Of a DNA stretch of 64,000 nt, positions 1 to 8,754 are shown one piece after another. The position numbers were made by a program, and so were the translations under genes. A model generated the notes under the pieces. That model saw only the letters and a program-made list of their open reading frames with translations, was not told where the DNA came from and did not search any database. Position 1 is the stretch's first letter; each line of letters opens with the position of its first letter. This stretch comes from Bradyrhizobium ontarionense (lineage in GTDB: Bacteria > Pseudomonadota > Alphaproteobacteria > Rhizobiales > Xanthobacteraceae), in contig NZ_CP088156.1 in the NCBI RefSeq assembly GCF_021088345.1, positions 2,046,001 through 2,110,000 on the forward strand, in the 5' to 3' direction.

Positions 1-443
1 ATTCCACCGCGACGAGCGCTGCGGAGATGCCGAAATCCGGTCTTCACCCGTCTATGCAGGCCGCATGATTAAGCCGTTGAGGAAATTGGATTTCCGCGCC
101 GGCGCCTGCAGTCTCGGACAGGATCGGAGTGATCGGCGAACCGATCTCCCCTGCGGCATTTTCGAGAGCAGAAAGGTCCTCCTTCCTTCCGAGTCATCCA
201 AAGCGGATATCCTCAAAAGGAATGTGGCTCCCCTCAACTTTCGGAATGCACGCACGAGCGTGCCAGCAAAAGCCAGCCCGCTCGGAGGACGGTTCTTTAA
301 CCCCTCGATCGCGACTTGCCAAGAGCAAAAATCGCACCAGTTCGCATGAGCTGGCAAATCGCCAGCTCATTCCGCGCGCCCGGACCGCTCGGCGTTGCGC
401 AGCCGACCGACGTTCAGCAGACTGACGCCGCAACGCGATCCGG
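1..443. other. no gene recognised at window start
   Basis: No open frame here shows recognisable protein sequence; the short overlapping frames on both strands look like chance. The only structure seen is a hairpin at 346-370. A gene cut by the left window edge cannot be excluded. Confidence 0.5.
346..370 (-). terminator. hairpin, possible terminator of the oxidoreductase operon
   Basis: The arms ATGAGCTGGC (346-355) and GCCAGCTCAT (361-370) are perfectly complementary around a 5-nt loop. It lies about 75 bp beyond the stop of the cytochrome gene on the minus strand. A T-run follows only about 13 nt later on that strand, so factor-independent termination is uncertain. Confidence 0.3.
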
Positions 444-1091
444 TCAACCCTTCGGGCAAGCGGCGCCAGCGTCGACCCAGGCCTTGATCAGCTCGCCGAA
501 CTGCTTCTGAGTGCCCGGCGCCGGCGTTCGCCCCGCCCCCGGATTCCATCCCCAGCCGACCAGCTCATCCTCAGCCATATGGTGAACCAGCTCGGCCATG
601 GTCTTGCCGCCGTTGAGCTTGGGATCCTTGATCTGCGCGCAGATCTGGCCGAGCGACCGGCCCTGCCAAGCCATCTCGATCGGCGCCAGCTGCCACTTCG
701 GATTGCCGGGTACACGGGCCGCGTCGAAGTTGGCCTCGTGGTGACAGGTCGTACAGGCGAGTCCGCTGGGAGCGCCCATGCCGGCCTCACCACGGACCAC
801 CAGCGGCTGATGCGGAATCATCCGATCGGTCTGCGTCGGCCGATCGCCGGCCGGATGGCAGTTCATGCAGCGCGGCGACTGCAACACCTTGCTGGCCTCC
901 TCGAACAGCGCCACAGCGCGCAGGTCGCGGCTTTTTATGTCCGTGAAAGCCGACGCCGGCTTCAGGTCCGCAGCGAGCCTAGTCGGCTCGGGAGCGGCAT
1001 CGGCGCGCTCGGGCGCAGTGAACACGACGAGGGCGGCCGCGGAAAGGCTGCCGGCGAGCAGCGCGGCAGCGCCAAGCTTTGCCAGCGTCAT
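444..1091 (-). CDS. diheme cytochrome c, electron acceptor of a Mo hydroxylase
   Basis: A 215-residue exported protein. Residues 1-33 form a signal peptide or anchor that is hydrophobic and Ala/Leu-rich. Two CXXCH haem c sites are visible: CMNCH at 75-79 and CTTCH at 113-117. The ATG overlaps the stop of the upstream large Mo subunit by 4 nt (ATGA), which supports translational coupling and this start rather than a longer frame upstream. In isoquinoline 1-oxidoreductase-like enzymes, periplasmic cytochromes of this kind take electrons from the 2Fe-2S subunit; that role is inferred from the operon. The substrate is unknown. Confidence 0.88.
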   Translation of the reverse strand: MTLAKLGAAALLAGSLSAAALVVFTAPERADAAPEPTRLAADLKPASAFTDIKSRDLRAVALFEEASKVLQSPRCMNCHPAGDRPTQTDRMIPHQPLVVRGEAGMGAPSGLACTTCHHEANFDAARVPGNPKWQLAPIEMAWQGRSLGQICAQIKDPKLNGGKTMAELVHHMAEDELVGWGWNPGAGRTPAPGTQKQFGELIKAWVDAGAACPKG

Positions 1092-3280
1092 GCCGTGTCT
1101 CCCGGCCGGATCGGCAATTGTGTCGGTCGCGGCAGGCCGAGCTTGGCCATCGCATTGGCGACGGCGGGTCCGAGCGGCGGCACGCCGGGCTCGCCGACCC
1201 CCGATGGCTTTTCGGTCGACGACACGATGGCGACCTCGATCTCCGGCATCTCGTTGATGCGCAGCGACCGGTAGGTATCGAAATTGCCGGAGACCGGACG
1301 GCCTTCGTCGAGCGGCTGCTGGGCATAGAGGATGTGTCCGAGGGCAAAGCCGATGCCGCCCTCCATCTGCGCCCGGATGATGTCCGGGTTGACCGCAACG
1401 CCGCAGTCGACGGCACACCACACCTTGTGCACGACCGGCCCATCGGCGCCCATCGACAGCTCGACCACCTGGGCCACGAAGGTATTGAAGCTCTCGACCA
1501 CCGCCACGCCGCGGGCGCGGCCGGCTTCGACCTTCGCGCCCTTCCAGTTGGCAAGCTCGGCGACCGCCTTGAGCACGCCGGCATGGCGCGGCTTGTCGGC
1601 CATCATTGCGAGCCGCCCCTCGACCGGGTCCTGGCCGGCAGCTTCGAGCAGCTGATCGACGAACGCCTCGACCGCATAGCCGGTATGGGTGTGGCCGACC
1701 GAGCGCCACCACAGCACGGGCACGCCGACATCGACCTGATGCAGGTCACAACGGAAGTTCGGCACCTGGTACGGGATCTCGTTCGATCCCTCATAGGCGG
1801 TCGAATCGAGGCCGTTCTTCAGGGTCATCGCCTCGAACGGCGAGCCCTTCATGATCGACTGGCCGACGATCGTATCCGACCACGCCACGATCTTGCCGTC
1901 GCGGACCACGCCGCGCATGCGATGCAGGCTGAACGGCCGGTAGTAGCCGCCGCGCATGTCGTCCTCGCGGGTCCACACCAGCTTGACCGGACGGCCCGGC
2001 CCGATCGCCTTGGCGACCTGGGCCAACTCCAGGGCGACGTGGGTCGATTGCTGCGCGCGCCGGCCGAAGCTGCCGCCGGCCAGGATCGTCTTGAGATCGA
2101 CCTTGGCGATGTCGAGCCCCAGCACCTGCGCGATCACCGCATGGTCAGGCGTCGGAAACTGACTGCCGTAGCGCGCCGAGGCGGTCTCGCCCTTCCAATG
2201 GATGAAAGCGTTGATCGGCTCCATCGGCGCATGGGCGAGATAGGGAAAGACGAACTCGGTCTCGATCAGCCGGCCGCCCTTGGCGATCTCGGCATCGACA
2301 TCGCCCTCCTGCTTCACCAACGCGCCCTGCTTCTTCGCACGCGCGCGGAACTCCTCCAGCAGCTGCGCGGTGCCGCGCGTCTCCGCCTTGCTGTCGTCCC
2401 AGCTGATCTTGAGCAGGTCGCGGGCGGTCTTGGCCGGCCAGAAGCCTTCGGCATAGACGGCAACGCCGTTCGGCACCTCCTTGATGTCGACTATTCCCGG
2501 CACCGCCTTCGCGGCTGAGTCATCGAACGAGGCGACCTTGCCGCCAAAGCGCGGCGAGCGCGCCACCAGCACGGTCAGCGTGCCCGGATCCTTGATGTCG
2601 AGCGTATACTCGGCCGACCCATTCGACTTCGCCACGCTGTCGAGACGGGACACGACGCCTTCCTTGCCGATCAGCTTGAAGGCAGCGGGATCCTTCAGCG
2701 GCGGGTTCGCCGGCATCGGCTGCTGCATCGCCTTCGCGGCCAGCGCCCCGAAGCCACTCTGCTTGCCGGACGAATGCCGGATGATGCCTTTCTCGACCGT
2801 GATCTCCCCGGCCGGCACCTTCCATTCGTCAGCGGCGGCTGCCACCAGCATCGCGCGCGCGGCGGCGCCCACCTTGCGCATCTGCTCGTAGGAATTGGCG
2901 ATCGCGCTCGATCCGCCCGTGCCTTGCACACCGAACAGCAGATTCTTATAGAGGACCGGGTTGGATGGGGCGTGATCGGCGCGCATCTGCGCCCAGTCGG
3001 CATCGAGTTCCTCGGCCACCAGGGTGGCCATGCCCGTGAACGGCCCCTGCCCGAACTCGATGTGCTTGCACAGCACCGTGACGGTGTCGTCCGGGCCGAT
3101 CACCAGGAACGTGTTCGGCGCAATGTTCACGGATTTCGCTGCCGCGGCGTCCTGCGCGTAAGCGATGCCGTTGCGGGCGACGTAGGTGGCGAGAACCAGA
3201 CCGGCGCCCGCCTTCAATAGCGAGCGGCGGGACAATGACGCAGCGCGGGCGGCAGGCTTCACATGCGCGTTCATGATCAC
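1088..3280 (-). CDS. molybdopterin-binding large subunit, isoquinoline 1-oxidoreductase (IorB) type
   Basis: A 730-residue large subunit of the xanthine dehydrogenase superfamily, two-subunit IorAB type, which hydroxylates N-heterocycles or oxidises aldehydes at a Mo cofactor. The N-terminus has a Tat-like signal with SRRSLLKA at residues 17-24 followed by a hydrophobic stretch, so the complex is probably periplasmic. Length fits IorB-type proteins, and the family blocks are recognisable ([20 protein letters not shown] near the N-terminus, [10 protein letters not shown] in mid-protein). It overlaps the 2Fe-2S gene upstream and the cytochrome gene downstream by 4 nt each, giving a tight three-gene operon. 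The true substrate cannot be read from the sequence. Confidence 0.9.
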   Translation of the reverse strand: MIMNAHVKPAARAASLSRRSLLKAGAGLVLATYVARNGIAYAQDAAAAKSVNIAPNTFLVIGPDDTVTVLCKHIEFGQGPFTGMATLVAEELDADWAQMRADHAPSNPVLYKNLLFGVQGTGGSSAIANSYEQMRKVGAAARAMLVAAAADEWKVPAGEITVEKGIIRHSSGKQSGFGALAAKAMQQPMPANPPLKDPAAFKLIGKEGVVSRLDSVAKSNGSAEYTLDIKDPGTLTVLVARSPRFGGKVASFDDSAAKAVPGIVDIKEVPNGVAVYAEGFWPAKTARDLLKISWDDSKAETRGTAQLLEEFRARAKKQGALVKQEGDVDAEIAKGGRLIETEFVFPYLAHAPMEPINAFIHWKGETASARYGSQFPTPDHAVIAQVLGLDIAKVDLKTILAGGSFGRRAQQSTHVALELAQVAKAIGPGRPVKLVWTREDDMRGGYYRPFSLHRMRGVVRDGKIVAWSDTIVGQSIMKGSPFEAMTLKNGLDSTAYEGSNEIPYQVPNFRCDLHQVDVGVPVLWWRSVGHTHTGYAVEAFVDQLLEAAGQDPVEGRLAMMADKPRHAGVLKAVAELANWKGAKVEAGRARGVAVVESFNTFVAQVVELSMGADGPVVHKVWCAVDCGVAVNPDIIRAQMEGGIGFALGHILYAQQPLDEGRPVSGNFDTYRSLRINEMPEIEVAIVSSTEKPSGVGEPGVPPLGPAVANAMAKLGLPRPTQLPIRPGDTA

Positions 3281-3741
3281 CCCTCCAACGTCTTGGCCGC
3301 GGAATGGATCGCGGCGCGGATGCGGACGTAGGTGGCGCAGCGGCAGATGTTGCCGGTCATCGCGAGGTCGATGTCCTGGTCAGTGGGTTTGGGATTGAGA
3401 CCGAGCAGCGCGGCAGCGCTCATGACCTGTCCCGACTGGCAATAGCCGCATTGGGGCACGTCGTGCGCGGCCCAGGCCTTCTGAATCGCGGCGGCTTCCT
3501 TACTGTTCAGCCCCTCGATGGTCGTGACCTCACTCTTGCCGACTGCCGACACGGGCAGCGAACATGAGCGCACGGTCTGGCCATCGAGATAGACGGTGCA
3601 GGCCCCGCATTGGGCGACGCCGCAGCCATATTTCGTTCCGGTCAGCCCGACATTGTCGCGGATGGCCCACAGCAAGGGCGTGCCGGGATCGACATCGATC
3701 TGATGCTCGCGCCCATTGATTTTGAGGGTGAACGTCGCCAT
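3277..3741 (-). CDS. (2Fe-2S)-binding small subunit, IorA type
   Basis: A 154-residue protein with two iron-sulfur domains. The plant-type ferredoxin set is C40, C45, C48 and C60. The helical second-cluster set is C98, C101, C133 and C135 (CGYCQSG and CRC). It passes electrons from the Mo site of the adjacent large subunit to the cytochrome. It has no signal peptide, as usual for this family, where export happens with the Tat-tagged partner. It is the first gene of the operon, and its stop overlaps the next start by 4 nt. Confidence 0.93.
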   Translation of the reverse strand: MATFTLKINGREHQIDVDPGTPLLWAIRDNVGLTGTKYGCGVAQCGACTVYLDGQTVRSCSLPVSAVGKSEVTTIEGLNSKEAAAIQKAWAAHDVPQCGYCQSGQVMSAAALLGLNPKPTDQDIDLAMTGNICRCATYVRIRAAIHSAAKTLEG

Positions 3742-3894
3742 TGCCGCTCTCTCTGTCCTTCGTCCGAAGACGACGAGTTAGATGGGTTCGAGAATGGTTC
3801 GCAATTCACAGAGATGTGCAGTGCATCTAAATATTTCTGCGCAGGGGAGGAACAATTTGGCGGCTTGCGCATGCGTTCCCCGGAATGACGCCCC

Positions 3895-3970
3895 GTAGCC
3901 CGGGCGAGCGAAGCGACCCCGGGGAACACCGGTCCCGCATGTCGCTTCGCTCATGCGGGACCCGAGCTAC
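3895..3970. repeat. palindromic repeat, GTAGCCCGG family
   Basis: An imperfect inverted repeat running from GTAGCCCGG to CGAGCTAC, with inner blocks around GAGCGAAGCGA and TCGCTTCGCTC. It is a diverged copy of the element at 18151-18233. It overlaps the stop codon of the 2-hydroxyacid dehydrogenase by a few bases. Confidence 0.6.
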
Positions 3971-4917
3971 TTCACCTGATAGGGCAACCTTTGCCCGGCG
4001 AAGAATGCCGTGAGATTGGCCACCACGCAGGCCTGCATCGCGACGTGCGACTCCCTGGTGTTGCCACCGATATGCGGCGTCACCACCAGGTTGGGCAGCG
4101 ACGTCAGTTCACCCGGCACATGAGGCTCGGTCTCGAACACGTCGAGGCCGGCGCCGGCGATCGTGCCACCCTTCAGCGCCGCCACCAGCGCCCCCTCGTC
4201 GATGACGGAGCCGCGCGAGATGTTGATGACGTGGCCGTCGGCACCCAGCTTCTTGAGGATGTCGGCATTGACGACGTGCGTGGTGTCGGCGCCGGCGCGG
4301 ACCGCGATCATCAGCACGGTGCACCATTCGGCAAGCGCATCGAGGCTCGGGAAATACTGATACGGCAGATCGTCGTAGCGGGTGCGGTTGAAATAGCCGA
4401 TTTCGGTCTCGAACGCGGCAACGCGCGCGGCGATCTTGCGGCCGATCTCGCCCATGCCGTAGACGCCGATCTTGCAGCCCGACAGGCTCGGCGGCGGCTT
4501 CATCAACGGCGACGGCTTGGCCTCGGCCCAGCCGCCGTTGCGGACATAGGGATCGGCGACCATCAGCCGCCGCACGCTCGCCAGCATCAGCATGAGCGCA
4601 ACGTCCGCCACAGCCGCAGCGTTGGCACCCGGGCTATGGCCGACCGCGATGTTGCGCACAGCCGCCGCCTTCAGGTCGACGCCGTCATAGCCGGTGCCGT
4701 AGCAGACGATCGCGCCCAGCGCCGGCAGCCGGTCCATGTCGTCAGCGCCCAGCGGCGTGCCGCCGGCCGTGATCAGCGCCCTGATCTGCGCAACCTCGTC
4801 CGCCGGCAACACCTCGTGCGCCGGCTTGCCGCCGCTGTCGAGCAGCTCGAAGCGATCGGCGAAACGCTGCGTCAGTGACTTCGGCAGGCGGGAATAGATC
4901 AGGACCTTGTCGGACAT
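3967..4917 (-). CDS. D-isomer-specific 2-hydroxyacid dehydrogenase
   Basis: A 316-residue NAD(P)-dependent 2-ketoacid reductase or 2-hydroxyacid dehydrogenase. The Rossmann dinucleotide motif GMGEIG is at 154-159. The catalytic triad of the family appears as R235 (NISRGS), E264 (FETEP) and H282 (TPHIGG). The ATG at 4917 was chosen; an in-frame GTG at 4929 would add four residues but leaves no spacing for its GAGAG. The gene stands alone between palindromic repeats. Glyoxylate/hydroxypyruvate reductase activity is plausible, but the substrate is not determined by sequence. Confidence 0.88.
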   Translation of the reverse strand: MSDKVLIYSRLPKSLTQRFADRFELLDSGGKPAHEVLPADEVAQIRALITAGGTPLGADDMDRLPALGAIVCYGTGYDGVDLKAAAVRNIAVGHSPGANAAAVADVALMLMLASVRRLMVADPYVRNGGWAEAKPSPLMKPPPSLSGCKIGVYGMGEIGRKIAARVAAFETEIGYFNRTRYDDLPYQYFPSLDALAEWCTVLMIAVRAGADTTHVVNADILKKLGADGHVINISRGSVIDEGALVAALKGGTIAGAGLDVFETEPHVPGELTSLPNLVVTPHIGGNTRESHVAMQACVVANLTAFFAGQRLPYQVK

Positions 4918-4987
4918 CGCGGCGGGCACTCTCTCATCGGATAGCGTGATGATGCCACTCTATCCCCTTCGTCGTTATCCTCTTCGT

Positions 4988-5098
4988 CGTTCCGGAGCGC
5001 GCCCCGGAATGACGGCGCATAGCCAGCATGAGCGGAGCGATATGCGGGACGATGTCCGGCCCGGGCTCGCTTCGCTCTCCCGGGCGACGCACCACCGG
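4988..5098. repeat. palindromic intergenic repeats
   Basis: A cluster of inverted-repeat fragments: GGAGCGCGCCCCGGAATGACG, CATGAGCGGAGCGATATGCG, and a CCCGGGCTCGCTTCGCTCTC segment. They resemble the other dispersed palindromes in this window. No gene lies between 4930 and 5185. Confidence 0.4.
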
Positions 5099-5126
5099 GG
5101 CCGCGAATGCCGGGCTGTCACCAACG

Positions 5127-5158
5127 CAAAAGCGGGACCGGTTGCCCGATCCCGCTTT
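5127..5158 (-). terminator. rho-independent terminator after rplA
   Basis: On the minus strand an AAAGCGGGA/TCCCGCTTT stem with a short loop is followed directly by TTTTGCG. It lies about 28 bp downstream of the rplA stop, so it should end the rplK-rplA transcript. Confidence 0.7.
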
Positions 5159-5185
5159 GCTTCATCTCACTTCGCCTGACCCGCT

Positions 5186-5878
5186 TTACGCGAGCAAGGT
5201 GCCCGGCTCGACCTTGACGCCCGGGCCCATCGTCGACGACACCGCGACGCGCTGGACATAGGTGCCTTTGGCGCCTGCCGGCTTGGCCTTCACGACCGCA
5301 TCCGCCAGCGCCTTGATGTTCTCGACCAGCTTGTCCTCGGCGAACGAGGCCTTGCCGACGCCGGCCTGGATGATGCCGGCCTTCTCGACGCGGAACTCGA
5401 CCGAGCCGCCCTTGGCGCCCTTGACGGCGCCGGTGACGTCCATGGTCACCGTGCCGATCTTCGGGTTCGGCATCATGCCGCGCGGACCGAGCACCTTACC
5501 GAGACGGCCGACCAGCGGCATCATGTCGGGGGTGGCGATACAGCGATCGAAGTCGATGTTGCCGTTCTGGACCTTCTCGACCAGGTCCTCCGCGCCGACC
5601 ACGTCGGCACCGGCGGCCCTGGCTTCGTCGGCCTTGGCACCACGAGCGAACACGCCGACACGGAGCGTCCGGCCGGTGCCGTTCGGCAGCATGACGACGC
5701 CACGGACCATCTGGTCGGCGTGACGCGGATCGACGCCGAGGTTGATCGAGACCTCGATGGTCTCGTCGAACTTCGAGACGGCCCGTTCCTTGATCATCTT
5801 GATCGCGTCAGCAAGCGGGTAGAGCTTGGTGCGGTCGATACCCTCGCGGGCCTTCTTCAAACGCTTTCCGATAGCCAT
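5186..5878 (-). CDS. rplA: 50S ribosomal protein L1
   Basis: A 230-residue L1 protein, the normal bacterial length. It binds 23S rRNA at the L1 stalk near the E site and in many bacteria represses its own operon. Recognisable blocks include the N-terminal [10 protein letters not shown], the [11 protein letters not shown] block and the PNPKIGTVT segment. It follows rplK by 6 bp and is followed by a clear terminator, so rplJ and rplL are not in this transcript. Confidence 0.98.
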   Translation of the reverse strand: MAIGKRLKKAREGIDRTKLYPLADAIKMIKERAVSKFDETIEVSINLGVDPRHADQMVRGVVMLPNGTGRTLRVGVFARGAKADEARAAGADVVGAEDLVEKVQNGNIDFDRCIATPDMMPLVGRLGKVLGPRGMMPNPKIGTVTMDVTGAVKGAKGGSVEFRVEKAGIIQAGVGKASFAEDKLVENIKALADAVVKAKPAGAKGTYVQRVAVSSTMGPGVKVEPGTLLA

Positions 5879-5884
5879 GGCGCC

Positions 5885-6313
5885 TTACCCCGCAACTTCC
5901 AGACCCATCGAACGGGCGGAGCCCTCGACCATCTTCATGGCCGCTTCGATGGAGTCGCAATTCAGGTCCTTCATCTTCTTCTCGGCGATCTCGCGCACCT
6001 GCGCCTTGGTCACCGCGCCCGCCTTGTCGCGGCCCGGAGCCTTGGAGCCGGACTGGATCTTGGCGGCCTGCTTGAGGAAGAAGGACATCGGCGGGGTCTT
6101 CATCTCGAAGGTGAAGGACCGGTCCGCATAGATCGTGATCACGACCGGGATCGGAGTGTTCTTCTCTTCCTTCTGGGTCTGGGCGTTGAACGCCTTGCAG
6201 AACTCCATGATGTTGAGACCGCGCTGACCGAGCGCGGGGCCGATCGGCGGCGACGGGTTGGCCGCGCCGGCCGGGACCTGAAGCTTCAGGTAACCGGTTA
6301 CTTTCTTTGCCAT
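5885..6313 (-). CDS. rplK: 50S ribosomal protein L11
   Basis: A 142-residue L11 protein, which forms the GTPase-associated centre with 23S rRNA. The start [13 protein letters not shown], the [11 protein letters not shown] segment and the C-terminal helical RNA-binding domain are typical. The ATG at 6313 was chosen over an in-frame ATG four codons upstream because it matches the universal L11 N-terminus and has a GGAGAG 5-6 nt ahead. It is co-transcribed with rplA. Confidence 0.98.
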   Translation of the reverse strand: MAKKVTGYLKLQVPAGAANPSPPIGPALGQRGLNIMEFCKAFNAQTQKEEKNTPIPVVITIYADRSFTFEMKTPPMSFFLKQAAKIQSGSKAPGRDKAGAVTKAQVREIAEKKMKDLNCDSIEAAMKMVEGSARSMGLEVAG

Positions 6314-6544
6314 ATGACTCTCCAACGCGTTCGCAAGCTTGCCATCTGCGAACGCACGCCAGGGGCGACAAAACCCGCGGCGGTGGTTTGGGACCGTGGT
6401 ACGGCACGCTGGATCCGGCTGGCAGGGCCGGCCGTGCCTCCCACGAACGAAATCGCCCCCGCAAGGGAGGCGAAGCGCGCCCGATACACGAGATCGGGCG
6501 AAAAGGAAAGTCTATCGGCCGGCGAAATCGGCCTGAGCCGGACG

Positions 6545-6922
6545 TCAGGCCACCGACGATAGGGGTGCAGCCCTGCCGAGCCGCCGGCTTTCCCGCGCCA
6601 GGATCGCGTCGGCATCGAGCCCACGGATCGGCGTGGCCCCATCCTGCGGGATGTCTCCGGCGAGCTGAAGCATTAGATAGCGGCCGCAGCACACCCGCAG
6701 GAAAGAGGCGAAATTGTCGACCCGGCCATGGGCCTCCAGCAGCTCGCCATGCAGCTTCACGAGCAGCTGCGTCAGGGTCATATGGTCGCGCGCCGCGATC
6801 TCTTGCAGCACGCCCCAATAGAGATTCTCGAGCCGGATGCTGGTGGAGAACCCCTCCATCCGCACCGAGCGCAGCCGGGTCTCCCACAGCTGCGGATCCG
6901 CATTGATAAAGAGCCTGCACAT
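6545..6922 (-). CDS. ribbon-helix-helix domain protein
   Basis: A 125-residue protein with a block at about residues 20-65 (SVRMEGFSTSIRLE, then a helix pair) that matches the RHH_4-type ribbon-helix-helix domain seen in many alphaproteobacterial proteins. This suggests DNA binding as a dimer; no target is visible. The start at 6922 has GGGAGGG 7 nt upstream, and an in-frame ATG at 6973 has poorer spacing. It lies between the DJ-1 gene and rplK, on the same strand as both. Confidence 0.75.
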   Translation of the reverse strand: MCRLFINADPQLWETRLRSVRMEGFSTSIRLENLYWGVLQEIAARDHMTLTQLLVKLHGELLEAHGRVDNFASFLRVCCGRYLMLQLAGDIPQDGATPIRGLDADAILARESRRLGRAAPLSSVA

Positions 6923-6996
6923 GACGGCACCCTCCCCGATCTGCCGGCCGATGCCCTCGAACTTAGGCAGCATCGGCCTTCCCCGCCAGACCGAAA

Positions 6997-7599
6997 TCAG
7001 GCCGCCTTCGACAGCTCGGAATGGCTGATCGACGTGCCCAGCACCTTCAGGAACTGCGCGATCCAGGCCGGATGCGCCGGCCAGGCCGGGGCGCTGACCA
7101 GGTTGCCGTCGGTCACGGCACCGTCGATCGGAATGTCGGCATAGACGCCGCCGGCGAGTTCGACCTCGGGCTTGCAGGCCGGATAGGCTGCGCAGGTTCG
7201 CCCCTTGAGCACGCCGGCGCCGGCCAGGATCTGCGGGCCGTGGCAGATCGCGGCCACCGGCTTCGCCTGCGCGAAGAAGTGCTGCACGATCTCGACGACC
7301 TTGGCGTTGAGCCGGAGATACTCCGGGGCGCGCCCGCCGGGGATCACCAGCGCATCATATCTGGCGGGATCGACCTCGGCGAAGGTCGCGTTGAGCGCGA
7401 AATTGTGGCCGCGCTTCTCGGAGTAGGTCTGCTGCCCCTCGAAGTCGTGGATCGAGGTAGCGATGCTGTCGCCCGCCGTCTTGTCCGGACACACCGCGTG
7501 GACGGTGTGGCCGACCGCGAGCAGCGCCTGGAACGGGACCATGATCTCATAGTCCTCGCCGAAATCGCCGACGATCATCAGAATGCGCTTGCCGCTCAT
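6997..7599 (-). CDS. DJ-1/PfpI family protein
   Basis: A 200-residue class I glutamine-amidotransferase-like fold. The nucleophile elbow is AICHGP with C119 followed by H120, and acidic residues sit near the N-terminus (GEDYE, 14-18), the usual DJ-1/PfpI arrangement. Members act as deglycases, chaperones or proteases; the role here is unknown. It lies between nusG and the RHH gene, interrupting the otherwise common nusG-rplK order. Confidence 0.88.
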   Translation of the reverse strand: MSGKRILMIVGDFGEDYEIMVPFQALLAVGHTVHAVCPDKTAGDSIATSIHDFEGQQTYSEKRGHNFALNATFAEVDPARYDALVIPGGRAPEYLRLNAKVVEIVQHFFAQAKPVAAICHGPQILAGAGVLKGRTCAAYPACKPEVELAGGVYADIPIDGAVTDGNLVSAPAWPAHPAWIAQFLKVLGTSISHSELSKAA

Positions 7600-7714
7600 G
7601 CTTGGCCTCCTCCGCTTGCGTCCGCTGCGCGGACTTGTCGGAGGAAGCTAGCGCCCGCGCCGGCGGCGCGGGTGTTAACGGGTTAACGCCACGCCATTCC
7701 GGCGCCTGGCCGGC

Positions 7715-8272
7715 TCAGCCGACGACCTTCTCGACCTGGTTGAACTCGAGCTCGACCGGGGTCGCACGGCCGAAGATCGACACCGCGACCTTGACGCGCG
7801 AGCGCGCCTCGTCGATCTCCTCGACCACGCCGGAGAACGAGGCGAACGGACCATCGGCCACGCGGACGTTCTCGCCGATCTCGAACGACACCGAGGATTT
7901 CGGCCGCTCCACGCCTTCCTGCATCTGGTTCAGGATGCGCATCGCCTCGCCTTCGGAGATCGGCATCGGCTTGTTCTCGGCGCCGAGGAAGCCGGTCACC
8001 TTGGGCGTGTTCTTGATCAGATGAAACGCCTCGTCGGTCAGCTTCATCTTCACCAGCACGTAGCCGGGGAAGAACTTCCGCTCGGCATCGATCTTGCGGC
8101 CGCGACGCACCTCGGTGAACTTCTCGATCGGCACCAGGACCTGCTCGAACAGGTCCTCGAGATTGCGCTGCTTGGCCTGCTCGCGGATCGACTCGGCGAC
8201 CTTCTTCTCGAAGTTCGAATAGGCGTGAACGATGTACCAGCGCTTGTCGGACGATTGCGTTGCGGTTGCCAT
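7715..8272 (-). CDS. nusG: transcription termination/antitermination protein NusG
   Basis: A 185-residue NusG. The N-terminal NGN domain begins RWYIVHAYSNFEKKVAE, and the C-terminal KOW domain contains VRVADGPFASFSGVVEE. It binds RNA polymerase and links it to Rho or to ribosomal protein S10. Its start codon touches the stop of secE at 8272, so the two are translated from one transcript. Confidence 0.97.
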   Translation of the reverse strand: MATATQSSDKRWYIVHAYSNFEKKVAESIREQAKQRNLEDLFEQVLVPIEKFTEVRRGRKIDAERKFFPGYVLVKMKLTDEAFHLIKNTPKVTGFLGAENKPMPISEGEAMRILNQMQEGVERPKSSVSFEIGENVRVADGPFASFSGVVEEIDEARSRVKVAVSIFGRATPVELEFNQVEKVVG

Positions 8273-8463
8273 CAGTGAATGCCCAGCACGAGGGTGATGA
8301 GATAACGGATGATCTGATCGGCGGCGAAGAAGAACACCGAGGCCAGCGCCACCATCACGAACACCATGATCGTGGTGATCGTGACCTCGCGACGGGTCGG
8401 CCAGGTGACCTTGGCGGTCTCCGAGCGCACTTCCTGCAGGAATTTGAACGGGCTGGTAGCCAT
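8272..8463 (-). CDS. secE: preprotein translocase subunit SecE
   Basis: A 63-residue single-spanning SecE of the short alphaproteobacterial type. An amphipathic N-terminus (FLQEVRSETAKVTWPTRRE) precedes one membrane helix (VFVMVALASVFFFAADQIIRYL). It clamps SecY in the SecYEG channel. It is the first gene of the secE-nusG pair. Confidence 0.95.
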   Translation of the reverse strand: MATSPFKFLQEVRSETAKVTWPTRREVTITTIMVFVMVALASVFFFAADQIIRYLITLVLGIH

Positions 8464-8754
8464 CGTCAGGGGTCCGCGTCCGTCATCAGACGATTGAAGA
8501 GTTTACAGGGAAAACCGAACAGCCGTCCTTGGCCCACCCTCTTGTCGGAGAGATGAGCCGATCCACGGGCTCGCTTGTTCGGGGAGTGAAAAGCCGCGCC
8601 GGATATCCGCTTTTGTCGCGGGCCGGCTGCAGGTTGCTCGGATATTTACTGTCGGGCCGGTCAAAGGTCAAGATACCGCAAGGGATTACGGGACCCGTGA
8701 AACCCCAGCTCGGCCCTCTCCCGATCCGCCCGGGATGCGTCGGCCCCCCCGTTA
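8464..8754. other. non-coding spacer upstream of secE
   Basis: No gene seen in 290 bp. It should hold the secE-nusG promoter; no convincing -35/-10 pair was picked out. Confidence 0.4.

Noticed and set aside
1079..2518. 479-codon open frame opposite the Mo subunit
   Set aside because: A shadow of a well-supported gene on the other strand, with no recognisable domain.
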